Positions 8,563 to 16,904 of a DNA stretch of 22,491 nt are shown piece by piece. This stretch comes from Lysobacterales bacterium (lineage in GTDB: Bacteria; Pseudomonadota; Gammaproteobacteria; Xanthomonadales; Marinicellaceae). Below the pieces are notes generated by a model. That model saw nothing but the letters and a program-made list of their open reading frames with translations, did not search any database and was not told the origin of the DNA. Within the stretch, counting starts at the first letter, position 1; each line of letters opens with the position of its first letter. A program made the translations under genes and the position numbers. The stretch lies in the NCBI GenBank assembly GCA_026990095.1, contig JALSIL010000181.1:1-22491 (forward strand). Reading direction: 5' to 3'.

Positions 8563-9251
8563 GTGATTCGATAGAAAATAACGAAAAGTATTCGAAGACA
8601 GTTATCAAAGAAATGTTAATTAGTGCTGTGCTCTATTTGCCTATTAGTTTCTTTGTGTGGTTTTATGCATCAGCTTTGTTGGTTATTCCCGTTAAGTATT
8701 TATTGCAATTAATTTTAACTTTGTGGCAGCCTGAATTATTTAATGCGGTAACACAACACCATTATTTGTTAAGCATAGAAACCTTGATTTTTCCATCGGA
8801 AACTTTTACCGGTCAGGGAGACAAATTAGCCGTGCTGGATGTTTCAGTCAATCCCATGTTGTATGGTTATGGAGTGGCAGTTATCTCGGGGTTGGTGTTA
8901 TCTGTTCCAGGGCTTAAATGGTCAAAAGTATTCTTTCAAATTATAGTGGGTTATTTTGTTGTTGTTTTGGTTCAAACTTTCGGTTCATTTTGGGAAATGA
9001 TAAAGCATTTATTATTAGCAGCAGGACCCGATGCTTCACAAGCCATACTAGCCACGGGCATATCGCCAAATTTTATGGCACTAATGTATCAGTTGTCTTA
9101 TTTAATTTTCCCTGCGGTCATTCCAGTGGCTTATTGGATTGTGATGAATAACGTCTTTATTGGAGAAATAACTGGTTTGGATAAAAAGCAAACGCGAAAC
9201 TTTAAACAAAAAGCAGTGTCTGATAAAAAACAAACAGAAGAAAATAAATGA
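8559..9251 (+). CDS. multi-pass membrane protein resembling exosortase H-associated membrane protein
   Basis: A 230-residue inner-membrane protein with about four or five hydrophobic segments: LYLPISFFVWFYASALLVIPV near 25-50, AVISGLVLSVP, IIVGYFVVVLVQTFG, and YQLSYLIFPAVIPVAYWIVMNN near the C-terminus, ending in a charged Lys/Gln/Glu tail. The pattern of LP..FF.W..A near the start, then NPMLYGYG, a central LLLAAGP, and YQLSYLI.PA..PV..W...N.. at the end, matches what I remember of proteins annotated as exosortase H-associated membrane protein; I cannot verify that by search. GTG overlaps the purL stop (GTGA), with GAGGAGA at 8544-8550 giving good spacing, and its own stop overlaps gspE (ATGA). 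No exosortase gene is visible in the window. It is not a standard T2SS subunit. Function is unknown. Confidence 0.85.
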   Translation: MSDSIENNEKYSKTVIKEMLISAVLYLPISFFVWFYASALLVIPVKYLLQLILTLWQPELFNAVTQHHYLLSIETLIFPSETFTGQGDKLAVLDVSVNPMLYGYGVAVISGLVLSVPGLKWSKVFFQIIVGYFVVVLVQTFGSFWEMIKHLLLAAGPDASQAILATGISPNFMALMYQLSYLIFPAVIPVAYWIVMNNVFIGEITGLDKKQTRNFKQKAVSDKKQTEENK

Positions 9252-10996
9252 GCCAAGCACAAGCACTAGAACAAAACCAACAGCCAGAAGTTCAAAGCGA
9301 ACAAACATTCGAACAGCAATTGTGTCAATACATGATTGAAAATGGTAAACTTAAAGCTGAAGATTTGGCTCGTGGGCAACGTTTGTACGCAGAAACATTA
9401 AGTACCTCGCTTGTGCCGCTTTTAGTGAGATTAGGTTTGGCGTCCGAGCGAGATGTTGCTACTTCATTAAGTGAATTGATGAATATCGAAATGATAGCTG
9501 AAAAGGATTACCCAGAATCAGTGGCAATCGAAACAGAATTTCCCGAACGTTTTATGCGAGAAAATCTTTTTGTTCCAATAGCAGAAGATGCTGACACAAT
9601 CCGTGTGGTGATGGTTTATCCAAGTGACGAGTTTACTACTAAATCCATCAAGATGGCATCAGGCAAAGAGTTGCAAATAAAAATTGGCTTACCATCGGAG
9701 GTAGAAAACGCCATAGAAAAACTCTTCGGTGGAGGACGTTCTGCCATGGGACAGATTGTGGACAACTTATCCGATGAAACTACAGGCGATGAAGAGGATG
9801 TCGATCATTTGCGTGATTTGGCATCAGAGGCACCAGTTATTCGCTTGGTGAATATTATTTTGCAACGTGCGGTCGAATCAAGGGCATCGGACATTCATGT
9901 TGAGCCTTTTGAGAACAGACTCAAAGTGCGTTATCGCATTGATGGTGTCTTGCAAGAAGTTGAATCGCCGCCAGCGCGTTCAACTGCTGCCGTAATTTCG
10001 CGGATTAAAATAATGGCAAAACTCAATATCGCCGAGCGTCGTTTACCACAAGATGGGCGAATTATGTTGCGGGTACAAGGTAAAGAGTTGGATTTGCGTG
10101 TATCAACAGTGCCAACATCTTATGGCGAATCGGTAGTGATGCGTATCTTGGATAGAGAAAACATTGCTTTTGATTTCCATCAATTGGGATTCACGGACAG
10201 AATTCTTGAGCCGTTCAAAAGAGTGTTGGAGTTGCCCCATGGGATTCTGCTTGTTACGGGCCCAACAGGATCGGGTAAAACCACAACGTTGTACACCGCC
10301 TTGGATCAACTCAATACCGAAGAACGTAAAATCATCACGGTAGAAGACCCAGTAGAATACCAATTAACGGGCATCAACCAAATTCAAGTAAAATCCTCTA
10401 TTGGATTGGACTTTACCTCCGCACTTCGTGCCATTGTTCGTCAAGATCCCGATGTCATCATGATAGGGGAGATGCGTGATTTAGAAACGGCAAAAATAGC
10501 CATACAATCGGCTCTAACAGGACATTTGGTGTTGTCAACAATTCACACCAATGATGCCTCAGGCGGCATCACTCGTTTGTTAGATATGGGTGTGGAAGAT
10601 TACTTGTTAACTTCTACAGTTAATGGGATATTGGCACAACGCTTGGTGCGAAAATTAAATCAAGAAACCGCGAAAAAAGAAATTTTAGCAGCCGAAATGG
10701 TTAAAAGTATGGGGTTAGATAAGCTTATTCAGCAAGAGGTGTACGCTTTTTACAAACCTGTTCCTAGTGAAACCAACCTCACAGGGTACAGCGGTCGGAT
10801 GTCAATATTGGAATTTTTAGAAATGTCAGACCCAATTCGCCGATTGATAATGAATCATGCGACAGCTGGAGAAATTCAATCCCAAGCCTGTAAAGAAGGC
10901 ATGACCACTATCTATGAAGATGGGTTACTTAAATGCTTAGAAGGTAAAACCAGCTACGAAGAGATTTTACGTGTCTCTCAAGATGGTGAGCATTAA
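9248..10996 (+). CDS. gspE: type II secretion system ATPase GspE (Xps-type)
   Basis: GspE is the cytoplasmic hexameric ATPase that drives pseudopilus assembly. The 582 residues contain an N-terminal GspE/MshE-N-type domain (about 25-165), a linker, the N2 domain (APVIRLVNIILQRAVESRASDIHVEP, about 195-220) and the ATPase core: Walker A GPTGSGKTTT at 338-347, Asp box IITVEDPVEYQL at 362-373, Walker B DVIMIGE at 402-408 and His box LTGHLVLSTIHTND at 423-436. The C-terminal region, where most GspE proteins carry two CxxC pairs that bind zinc, has no cysteines between Walker B and residue 547; only C26, C548 and C563 exist in the whole protein. ATGA overlap with the preceding gene indicates coupling. 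PilB of type IV pili is the main alternative, but the downstream gspF-D set settles it. Confidence 0.95.
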   Translation: MSQAQALEQNQQPEVQSEQTFEQQLCQYMIENGKLKAEDLARGQRLYAETLSTSLVPLLVRLGLASERDVATSLSELMNIEMIAEKDYPESVAIETEFPERFMRENLFVPIAEDADTIRVVMVYPSDEFTTKSIKMASGKELQIKIGLPSEVENAIEKLFGGGRSAMGQIVDNLSDETTGDEEDVDHLRDLASEAPVIRLVNIILQRAVESRASDIHVEPFENRLKVRYRIDGVLQEVESPPARSTAAVISRIKIMAKLNIAERRLPQDGRIMLRVQGKELDLRVSTVPTSYGESVVMRILDRENIAFDFHQLGFTDRILEPFKRVLELPHGILLVTGPTGSGKTTTLYTALDQLNTEERKIITVEDPVEYQLTGINQIQVKSSIGLDFTSALRAIVRQDPDVIMIGEMRDLETAKIAIQSALTGHLVLSTIHTNDASGGITRLLDMGVEDYLLTSTVNGILAQRLVRKLNQETAKKEILAAEMVKSMGLDKLIQQEVYAFYKPVPSETNLTGYSGRMSILEFLEMSDPIRRLIMNHATAGEIQSQACKEGMTTIYEDGLLKCLEGKTSYEEILRVSQDGEH

Positions 10997-11001
10997 AGAC
11001 G

Positions 11002-12210
11002 ATGGCTCAGTTTATCTACAAAGCATTAACGCCAGCAGGGGAACAACTTGAGGGGCAAATGGAAGCCACCTCACGAGACGAAGTGATTGGTAAAATTCAA
11101 GCAGCTGGCAACATACCTGTAACAGCCAAAGAGATGGGGACAGGTTTTTCATTTGAAAACTTAATGGCATCACGCAAAACCATTACTCAAAAACAAGTGG
11201 GTGATTTCACGGATCAACTCGCTACACTGTTGAACTCGGGTATGCCACTTGAGCGTTCTTTAAGTGTTATGATTGATTTAATTGATGAAGAGCGTTTGCG
11301 AATTATGGTTGAGCAGGTGCGGGACAAGGTTCGTGGTGGCGGAACACTCTCGGATGCTTTGGAAGAGCAACACGTGTTTTCAAACATGTACACCAATATG
11401 GTGCGTGCAGGAGAAATGGGTGGGACTTTAGAAATTACTCTTGAGCGGTTATCTGATTATATGTCGCGCGCCAAAGAACTCAAAGACTCTGTGGTATCAG
11501 CAATGATTTACCCAACGATTTTATTTGTGTTGGCTGGAGTTTCTATGTTTGTTTTGTTGGGTAAAGTGGTTCCCTCTTTTAAACCCATGTTCGAAGATGC
11601 AGGAATTGATTTACCTGCTATTACGCAAATGGTTTTATCTATTGCGGCTTTTGTGCAAAGTTTTTGGTGGGTTATTATCTTGATTTTTGTAGTTGTCATT
11701 GTTTTAATTAAGCAAAAACTTAAAGAAACCGATTTTCGCTTGCAGTGGGATACGAAATTATTGAAATTCCCATTAATTGGCGATTTAACAACAAAAATAG
11801 ACATTGCTCGATTCACAAGAACTTTAGGAACTTTAGTGGACAGCGGTGTGCCTTTGTTATCAGGGTTGACTATTGCAAAAAAAGTCATCAACAATACATT
11901 GTTGAACAAAATCGTTGGTGAAGCATCGGAAAAAGTAAAACACGGTGAACCTTTGGCATCAGGATTGGACAAAGTAGAAGAGTTTCCGCGTTTAGCACAA
12001 CAGTTAATAAGTGTGGGTGAGGAAACGGGCAAATTAAATGAAATGCTGTTAAAGACAGCAGATACATACGATATTGAAGTCAAAACTTCAATTGACCGCA
12101 TGATTTCGTTGTTGGTACCAGTGGTGGTATTGGTATTGGCAGCTTTAATCTTTTTTATCATATTTGCCATTATGATGGCAATGTTGAAAATGAATGAAAT
12201 AGCAGGATAG
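11002..12210 (+). CDS. gspF: type II secretion system inner membrane protein GspF
   Basis: GspF is the polytopic inner-membrane platform protein that contacts GspE and helps insert pseudopilins. The 402 residues have the family's two repeated GspF domains, about 68-190 and 270-392, each with the helical pattern DFTDQLATLLNSGMPLERSL and ARFTRTLGTLVDSGVPLLSGL, and three membrane helices at about 169-191, 221-237 and 368-395. RAGEMGGTLEITLERL and SVGEETGKLNEML are the conserved repeats of the GxxTGxLxxxL type. Length is the usual 400 or so. The gene starts 5 bases after gspE with a weak ribosome binding site inside the gspE end (GGTGAG, 10985-10990), so it probably depends on coupling. Confidence 0.95.
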   Translation: MAQFIYKALTPAGEQLEGQMEATSRDEVIGKIQAAGNIPVTAKEMGTGFSFENLMASRKTITQKQVGDFTDQLATLLNSGMPLERSLSVMIDLIDEERLRIMVEQVRDKVRGGGTLSDALEEQHVFSNMYTNMVRAGEMGGTLEITLERLSDYMSRAKELKDSVVSAMIYPTILFVLAGVSMFVLLGKVVPSFKPMFEDAGIDLPAITQMVLSIAAFVQSFWWVIILIFVVVIVLIKQKLKETDFRLQWDTKLLKFPLIGDLTTKIDIARFTRTLGTLVDSGVPLLSGLTIAKKVINNTLLNKIVGEASEKVKHGEPLASGLDKVEEFPRLAQQLISVGEETGKLNEMLLKTADTYDIEVKTSIDRMISLLVPVVVLVLAALIFFIIFAIMMAMLKMNEIAG

Positions 12211-12220
12211 AGGTAAGAAT

Positions 12221-12646
12221 ATGAAATACAGAAATAAAATAAGCAAAACACAAGCAGGTTTTAGTTTGATAGAAATTTTGGTTGTTATGGTGATGATGGC
12301 AACATTGATTGGTTTGGTAGCCAATGGAATTGGTAAAAGTAAGATAAAAGGACAAATACAAGAAACAAAAATTAGAATTGGTAAGTTAAAGAATAAAGTT
12401 GAAGAATTTAATTTAGACATGGGTTATTACCCCAGAAGCTTAGATGATTTGTTGAATGAAAATGGTGATGGAAACTGGATGGGTCCTTATGTAAAAAAAC
12501 GCGACTTAAAAGACGCATGGTCTGAATCATTTCAATATTCGAGTCCAGGCCAGCACGATGAAGAATTTAGCATCGTCTCTAATGGTTACGACAAGTCGCC
12601 TGGCGGCACAAAATTTGATAAAGACATTAATAGTTGGGATTTATAA
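12221..12646 (+). CDS. gspG: major pseudopilin GspG
   Basis: GspG is the main subunit of the periplasmic pseudopilus. The 141-residue precursor has a basic leader MKYRNKISKTQAG, cut by prepilin peptidase after G13, then FSLIEILVV with the conserved Glu at mature position 5 (E18) and a hydrophobic helix. The globular part keeps the GspG signature: LDMGYYPRSLDDLL, a DAW..SFQYSSPGQHDEEFSIVSNGYD region and the end DKDINSWDL, corresponding to the calcium-binding C-terminal segment of known GspG proteins. AGAGGTAAG just upstream of the ATG is a good ribosome binding site, the strongest inside the operon, which suits the high demand for the major pseudopilin. It begins 10 bases after gspF. Confidence 0.95.
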   Translation: MKYRNKISKTQAGFSLIEILVVMVMMATLIGLVANGIGKSKIKGQIQETKIRIGKLKNKVEEFNLDMGYYPRSLDDLLNENGDGNWMGPYVKKRDLKDAWSESFQYSSPGQHDEEFSIVSNGYDKSPGGTKFDKDINSWDL

Positions 12647-12661
12647 CCGCCTAAGTTATTT

Positions 12662-13126
12662 ATGTTAAATCGTTTCCCAAACAAACAGGGTGGATTCACT
12701 TTAATTGAAGTGATTGTTGTTATGGTGATGATAGCGGTGTTGGCAGGAATGGTGGCATCGGGAATGACTGATAGCCTACGTAAATCAAAAATCCGAGCGG
12801 TAAGTAAAAATCTGGTCTCCGCTATGCGCTACACGCGAGGGCAAGCCGTGGTAAAACACGAACAAAAAACCATAAGCTTTAATGTGAAGGATAAAACCTA
12901 CCAAGCCCCGCGAAAAAAGGTGGTGCATATTCCTGATGAAATTGATATTAATGTTTATACAGCGGACTCGGAGGTGGCAGATGAGACAACGGGTTCCATA
13001 CGCTTTTTCTCCGATGGAAGTTCCACAGGAGGTTGGGTGAAATTAACCCATAAAAACAAAATATGGAAAATAAATGTTAATTGGTTGACGGGTGAAATTT
13101 CTATGATAGAAGGCTCAAGTATATGA
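12662..13126 (+). CDS. gspH: minor pseudopilin GspH
   Basis: A 154-residue prepilin-like protein with leader MLNRFPNKQGG, cleavage expected between G11 and F12, and the mature start FTLIEVIVV (Glu at mature position 5, E16) followed by one hydrophobic helix. The remainder (VSKNLVSAMRYTRGQAVVKHEQKTISFNV) has the RxxA.. helix then beta-strand pattern of GspH/FimT-type minor pseudopilins. Position between gspG and gspI supports GspH, which joins the G polymer to the tip complex of I, J and K. The start lies 15 bases past gspG with no clear Shine-Dalgarno. The stop overlaps the gspI ATG. Confidence 0.88.
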   Translation: MLNRFPNKQGGFTLIEVIVVMVMIAVLAGMVASGMTDSLRKSKIRAVSKNLVSAMRYTRGQAVVKHEQKTISFNVKDKTYQAPRKKVVHIPDEIDINVYTADSEVADETTGSIRFFSDGSSTGGWVKLTHKNKIWKINVNWLTGEISMIEGSSI

Positions 13127-13557
13127 ATGCACATAGGAAAATGGGCAATAAACAAAAAGGCTTCACTTTATTGGAAGTACTCATTGCTTTTACCATGTTG
13201 GCGGTTATTTTTGCCACAACAATGGAGGTTATTGCAGGCTCTGCTCGCAACACACGTAAAGCCTCTGATAATACACTGGTTGCTTTGTATGCACAGAGTA
13301 AATTGGATGAATTGGGACTGTTGGAAAAACTTGAAGAAGGCAGCAGTGATGGAGACTTTGATGATAATACCAGTTGGACATTGGATGTTGTGCCGTATGA
13401 CGTGCCCTATGAGGGCGATGTCAACCAGGATTTTTCAGCCGTTGAATTAATGGAAGTGACTTTGGTCGTGACCACGCAGCGAGGAAGCAAAGAACGCCAC
13501 ACAGAGTTCAAAACTTTGCGAGCAATAACACCAGACTTTAATCAGAGGCGTAAATGA
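13123..13557 (+). CDS. gspI: minor pseudopilin GspI
   Basis: GspI forms the pseudopilus tip complex with GspJ and GspK. The 144-residue precursor has leader MNAHRKMGNKQKG with cleavage expected between G13 and F14; mature start FTLLEVLIAF (Glu at E18) and helix, then the region ALYAQSKLDELG typical of GspI and a C-terminal beta sheet (MEVTLVVTTQRGSKERHTEFKTLRAI). The ATG overlaps the gspH stop as ATGA. A second in-frame ATG at 13141 would shorten the leader to seven residues, but its AGGA is only two bases away, so the first start is preferred. Confidence 0.9.
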   Translation: MNAHRKMGNKQKGFTLLEVLIAFTMLAVIFATTMEVIAGSARNTRKASDNTLVALYAQSKLDELGLLEKLEEGSSDGDFDDNTSWTLDVVPYDVPYEGDVNQDFSAVELMEVTLVVTTQRGSKERHTEFKTLRAITPDFNQRRK

Positions 13558-14264
13558 AACGTCACGGCATAAAAAATAACAAACGCCAATCAGGTTTTAC
13601 TTTGATAGAAATTATCGTGGTGATGACCATGTTAGCACTGATTATGACCATGGTTTATGGAGCCATAAATACCAGCCGTAAAATGGCATCAAAAGGAATT
13701 AAGCGCATTGATGCCACCAATGAAGTGCGAGTTGTGCAAGAGTTGGTTCGCAGGCAAATATCACGAATATTGCCCATGGCTTTTAAAGAAGAGGATGGAG
13801 TTTTTGTTATTTTTGAAGGCGACGAAAATCACGTTATGTACGTTTCCCCCATGCCTGGTTATTTAGGCAAAGGTGGACCACACGTGCAATTAATTGAGAT
13901 TGTTAATGCAAAAGGTGGTAAAATCCTGCAATTTTCACATTGGCTACTCAATGATTCTTTAGAAGAGGACTCTTTTGATGATTCAGATCAAGAACCCGTA
14001 GTCTTGTTGGAAAACATCGAAGATGCTCAGTTTAGTTTTATGAAGTTGGATGAAGAAGGTGAGCCAGGAGACTGGGAAAGCGACTGGGAAGAAAGTGAAA
14101 ACACGCCCTTAATGGTTCAACTTGAAGTGGAAATGGGAGAAAAATCATTAATGACTTTTCCTACAATGGAAGTGGCATTGATGCTAGATGCGACGGCAAC
14201 CAATAGACGAGTGAGTGAACACCTGTTATTGGGTAATCGAAATAATCAGGATGAAGTCAGATGA
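13554..14264 (+). CDS. gspJ: minor pseudopilin GspJ
   Basis: The 236-residue precursor has a basic leader MKRHGIKNNKRQSG, cleavage expected between G14 and F15, and mature start FTLIEIIVVMTMLALIMTMVYGA with Glu at mature position 5 (E19). The N-terminal helix continues into NEVRVVQELVRRQISRILPMAF, a typical GspJ element. The globular part is strikingly acidic (EEDSFDDSDQEP and GEPGDWESDWEESEN). GspJ packs with GspI and GspK at the pilus tip. Start and stop both overlap neighbours by four bases (ATGA), so translation is coupled across I, J and K. Confidence 0.92.
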   Translation: MKRHGIKNNKRQSGFTLIEIIVVMTMLALIMTMVYGAINTSRKMASKGIKRIDATNEVRVVQELVRRQISRILPMAFKEEDGVFVIFEGDENHVMYVSPMPGYLGKGGPHVQLIEIVNAKGGKILQFSHWLLNDSLEEDSFDDSDQEPVVLLENIEDAQFSFMKLDEEGEPGDWESDWEESENTPLMVQLEVEMGEKSLMTFPTMEVALMLDATATNRRVSEHLLLGNRNNQDEVR

Positions 14265-15139
14265 AAAAACAATCTGGTGTTGCAATAATTTTGGTTTTGT
14301 GGGTAACAGTCTTGTTGACGGTTATCGCCTCTAGTTTTGCCTTGTCAGCTCGTGTTGAAGGCGTGCAAGCCAAGATGGTGTTTGACACCACAAAAGCACG
14401 TTATTTGGCAGAAGCAGGCTTGAATAGGGCGGTTTATGAATTAAGAAACCCAGACCCAGATTCGCGTTGGATAGCCGATGGACGCAATTATGAAATGGAA
14501 TTTGGTGGAGCCAAAATAGAGATAAAAATTACCGATGAAACGGGCAAAATTGATATAAATTTAGCCAATGAGGAACTTTTAACGGGACTGTTTGCCTCAT
14601 TGGGCATGAGCGAAGACGAAGCCATGACTTTGGCTCAACGCGTGATAGATTGGCGCGACAACGATAACATCAAAGGCTTTGATGGTGCAGAAGATGAGGA
14701 CTACGAAGCAGAAGGTTATGCTTATGGAGCCAAAGACGCATTGTTTGATACGGTGCCAGAATTGCAGCAAGTGATGGGCGTAACTTATGAAATGTATCGA
14801 CAACTCGAAAATGCCATAACAGTTTATTCGGGCAGTCGAAATATAAACCTAGCCTACGCAGGTGAACAAGCATTGATGGCATTAGAGGGCGTTGAGCGTG
14901 AAGATGCCAGGCAGTTTATCGAAGAACGCGAACAAACAGAAAAGGGCGATGCCTTGCCGCTATTGCCCAATGGACAAACCAGTGCGGCACGTGGCGGAGG
15001 AGTTGCTTTTAGTATTATTGCAAAGGCCACACTCAGTAACGGCCACTGGGCAGAACTTGATGCCACAATTCGCTTAGGCGGCACGGTCAACGGGCGACCA
15101 TTTCGCATAATGCGGTGGCGTGATAATGAACACATATAG
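14261..15139 (+). CDS. gspK: minor pseudopilin GspK
   Basis: GspK caps the pseudopilus tip. The 292-residue precursor has a very short leader (MKKQSG) with cleavage expected between G6 and V7 and mature start VAIILVLWVTVLLTVIA. It lacks the Glu at mature position 5 (L11 is there), which is the rule for GspK and fits a subunit at the very tip. The large alpha-helical insert expected of GspK is present (KIDINLANEELLTGLFASLGMSEDEAMTL, about 90-215, with VIDWRDNDN, a helix-turn-rich region also known to bind calcium in some GspK), and the C-terminal beta part follows. It overlaps gspJ by four bases. Length is near the family's usual 300. Confidence 0.93.
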   Translation: MKKQSGVAIILVLWVTVLLTVIASSFALSARVEGVQAKMVFDTTKARYLAEAGLNRAVYELRNPDPDSRWIADGRNYEMEFGGAKIEIKITDETGKIDINLANEELLTGLFASLGMSEDEAMTLAQRVIDWRDNDNIKGFDGAEDEDYEAEGYAYGAKDALFDTVPELQQVMGVTYEMYRQLENAITVYSGSRNINLAYAGEQALMALEGVEREDARQFIEEREQTEKGDALPLLPNGQTSAARGGGVAFSIIAKATLSNGHWAELDATIRLGGTVNGRPFRIMRWRDNEHI

Positions 15140-15157
15140 ATTAAAATTAAATAGTAA

Positions 15158-16297
15158 ATGAGCACAATAGATAAATTACAAAATGACTTTAACAACTGGT
15201 ATGAAACTTCATCCGTTGGTCAATTTATGCGCTGGTGGAAAACAGAGCTGATGTCTTTTGTGCCTGAAAAATACCAACAACAATTGTTTCCTCAAGCAAT
15301 AAATATTTTGCTGACTCAAGAACAAGATGAAGTGGTTATATGGCAAAACACATCGGGTGATTTTGTCATTGAGAAAAACGAAGATGAAGAGGTTATGTGG
15401 TGGCATGAGGTTCAGCATATTATCAACGATGCTGAAGGCAGACGTGTTAATGTTGTTTATTTGTTGCCAAATAACGAAGCTTTGGTGCGTAAAATTGCTT
15501 TACCACAAGCAGCAAAGGAAAACCTTGATGAGGTCATCGGCTTTGAATTGGATAAATATGTTCCGTTCAAGTCAGAACAAGTGCAATTAAGTTATAAAAT
15601 TGATAAAGACAACTCAAGTGAAGATAAAGTTGTGTTAGATTTGGCAGTTATCCCAAAACAAAAAGTCGCAGATATAATAGCCTTAACAGAAGAAAAATCC
15701 ATAGAACTGGATGCATTGGATGTCAATAGTGGTTCGGCTCAACAGCCTCAAGCATTGGGTGTAAATTTGTTGCCGCCTGAAAAGCGCAAAGAACGCAATT
15801 ATTTCAACCTTAAACTAAATATAGGTTTATTGTTTTTATTTTTTATTTTGATGTATTTTGTGATGTATACGTCGGTGGCAAACAAACAAGAAAAAATTGA
15901 ACAATTAACCAATCTGAATTCAGAATTAAGCAAACAAGCCAAAAAAGCCAAACTGTTAAGAAAAGAATTAAAGTCGGTTATTGTTTCCAGTAAATTTTTA
16001 AACAACAAAAAAAATGACAACCCTAGTTTGGTGACAATCTTATCGGACATAACTAATCGTTTGCCAGAGGACACTTATATTACTCGTTTAAAAGTGAATA
16101 AAGAAAAATTGGAACTCACAGGGCAATCAAATAATGCCAGTAATTTAGTGCCAGAGCTTGATAAATCACACAGTTGGTTTCAACCTGAAATTGTGGGTGG
16201 CGTTACAGAGGATAGGCGCACTAAGAAAGAAAAATTCACCATTAAAGTCTTGTTAAAAGAACCGCAAGTGGAGGACGAAGATGACGGCACTAGCTAA
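15158..16297 (+). CDS. gspL: type II secretion system protein GspL
   Basis: GspL is a single-pass inner-membrane protein that anchors GspE to the membrane and binds GspM. The 379 residues divide into a cytoplasmic PilM/GspL-like part (about 45-210, with LPQAAKENLDEVIGFELDKYVPF), one membrane helix at about 219-241, a coiled coil (243-275) and a periplasmic PilN-like domain (about 285-367: ILSDITNRLPEDTYITRLKV, then ELTGQSNNASNLV). LGVNLLPPEKR just before the helix is the typical junction of the PilN half. Length is the usual for GspL. The start is 18 bases past gspK and lacks a strong ribosome binding site. The last 17 bases overlap gspM. Confidence 0.9.
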   Translation: MSTIDKLQNDFNNWYETSSVGQFMRWWKTELMSFVPEKYQQQLFPQAINILLTQEQDEVVIWQNTSGDFVIEKNEDEEVMWWHEVQHIINDAEGRRVNVVYLLPNNEALVRKIALPQAAKENLDEVIGFELDKYVPFKSEQVQLSYKIDKDNSSEDKVVLDLAVIPKQKVADIIALTEEKSIELDALDVNSGSAQQPQALGVNLLPPEKRKERNYFNLKLNIGLLFLFFILMYFVMYTSVANKQEKIEQLTNLNSELSKQAKKAKLLRKELKSVIVSSKFLNNKKNDNPSLVTILSDITNRLPEDTYITRLKVNKEKLELTGQSNNASNLVPELDKSHSWFQPEIVGGVTEDRRTKKEKFTIKVLLKEPQVEDEDDGTS

Positions 16298-16904
16298 TAA
16301 CGCAGAAATGCATCGTTGGTATGCTCTAGGAATACTGGGCCTTGTCCTTGTGCTGATTTACTTTATCTTTTTCCAAGGATTTGTCGCCGAACACGGTTTG
16401 TTAAATGAAGAAATTGATAGTCTTGAACAAGACAGACAGGAATATACGCAGTTGGTTAAAATCATACCAGAATTGCAAAATCGCATTAATACCGTTAAGG
16501 CAAATGTGGGTGACAACACCAGTTTTTTACTTGCCGACAGTTACAACTTAGGCACAGCAGAATTAACGCGCATCCTTAAGAGTATTGTTTCAGAAAACAC
16601 CACTTCCCCTTCAGAGTGCCAAACAGTCAGTAACACGCCCTATAAAGACAAAAACCCCGATCAATTTGAAAAAATAGTCTTAAAAGTGCGTATGCGTTGC
16701 CAATACGATAAAATGCTCAATGTCTTATTGGCATTTCAAGAACATATCCCCTACCTTTTTGTTGATAATTTAAATCTTGAACAGCGTTTAATTCGCACGC
16801 GCAGAAATCAAAAACCGACACACCCAAAATTGGAAGTGCGCTTTGATTTAATTGCCTACTTAAATAAACCCGTTAAAGTTAAGAAGAAAAATGTTAAAAA
16901 ATAA
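16281..16904 (+). CDS. gspM: type II secretion system protein GspM (XpsM-like)
   Basis: A 207-residue bitopic inner-membrane protein: short cytoplasmic N-terminus, membrane helix at about 13-32 (YALGILGLVLVLIYFIFFQG), coiled coil (about 35-75), then a periplasmic PilO-like ferredoxin fold with two cysteines (C113 in SECQTV and C144 in MRCQYD) that could form a disulfide. GspM pairs with GspL and stabilises it. GGAGGA at 16270-16275 supports this ATG, which lies inside the gspL end in another frame (17-base overlap). Sequence divergence from PulM is large; identification rests on topology, position between L and N, and resemblance to the Xanthomonas XpsM subtype. Confidence 0.85.
   Translation: MTALANNAEMHRWYALGILGLVLVLIYFIFFQGFVAEHGLLNEEIDSLEQDRQEYTQLVKIIPELQNRINTVKANVGDNTSFLLADSYNLGTAELTRILKSIVSENTTSPSECQTVSNTPYKDKNPDQFEKIVLKVRMRCQYDKMLNVLLAFQEHIPYLFVDNLNLEQRLIRTRRNQKPTHPKLEVRFDLIAYLNKPVKVKKKNVKK

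Noticed and set aside
9248..12210. PilB/PilC of a type IV pilus
   Set aside because: The continuous run of pseudopilin genes G to K and the L-M-N-D set define a type II secretion operon.
11508..12251. 247-codon open frame on the minus strand over gspF and the gspG start
   Set aside because: It is the longest antisense frame, but it mirrors the hydrophobic gspF codons, has low-complexity Ile/Thr/Asn content, and gspF is intact and well conserved in its motifs.
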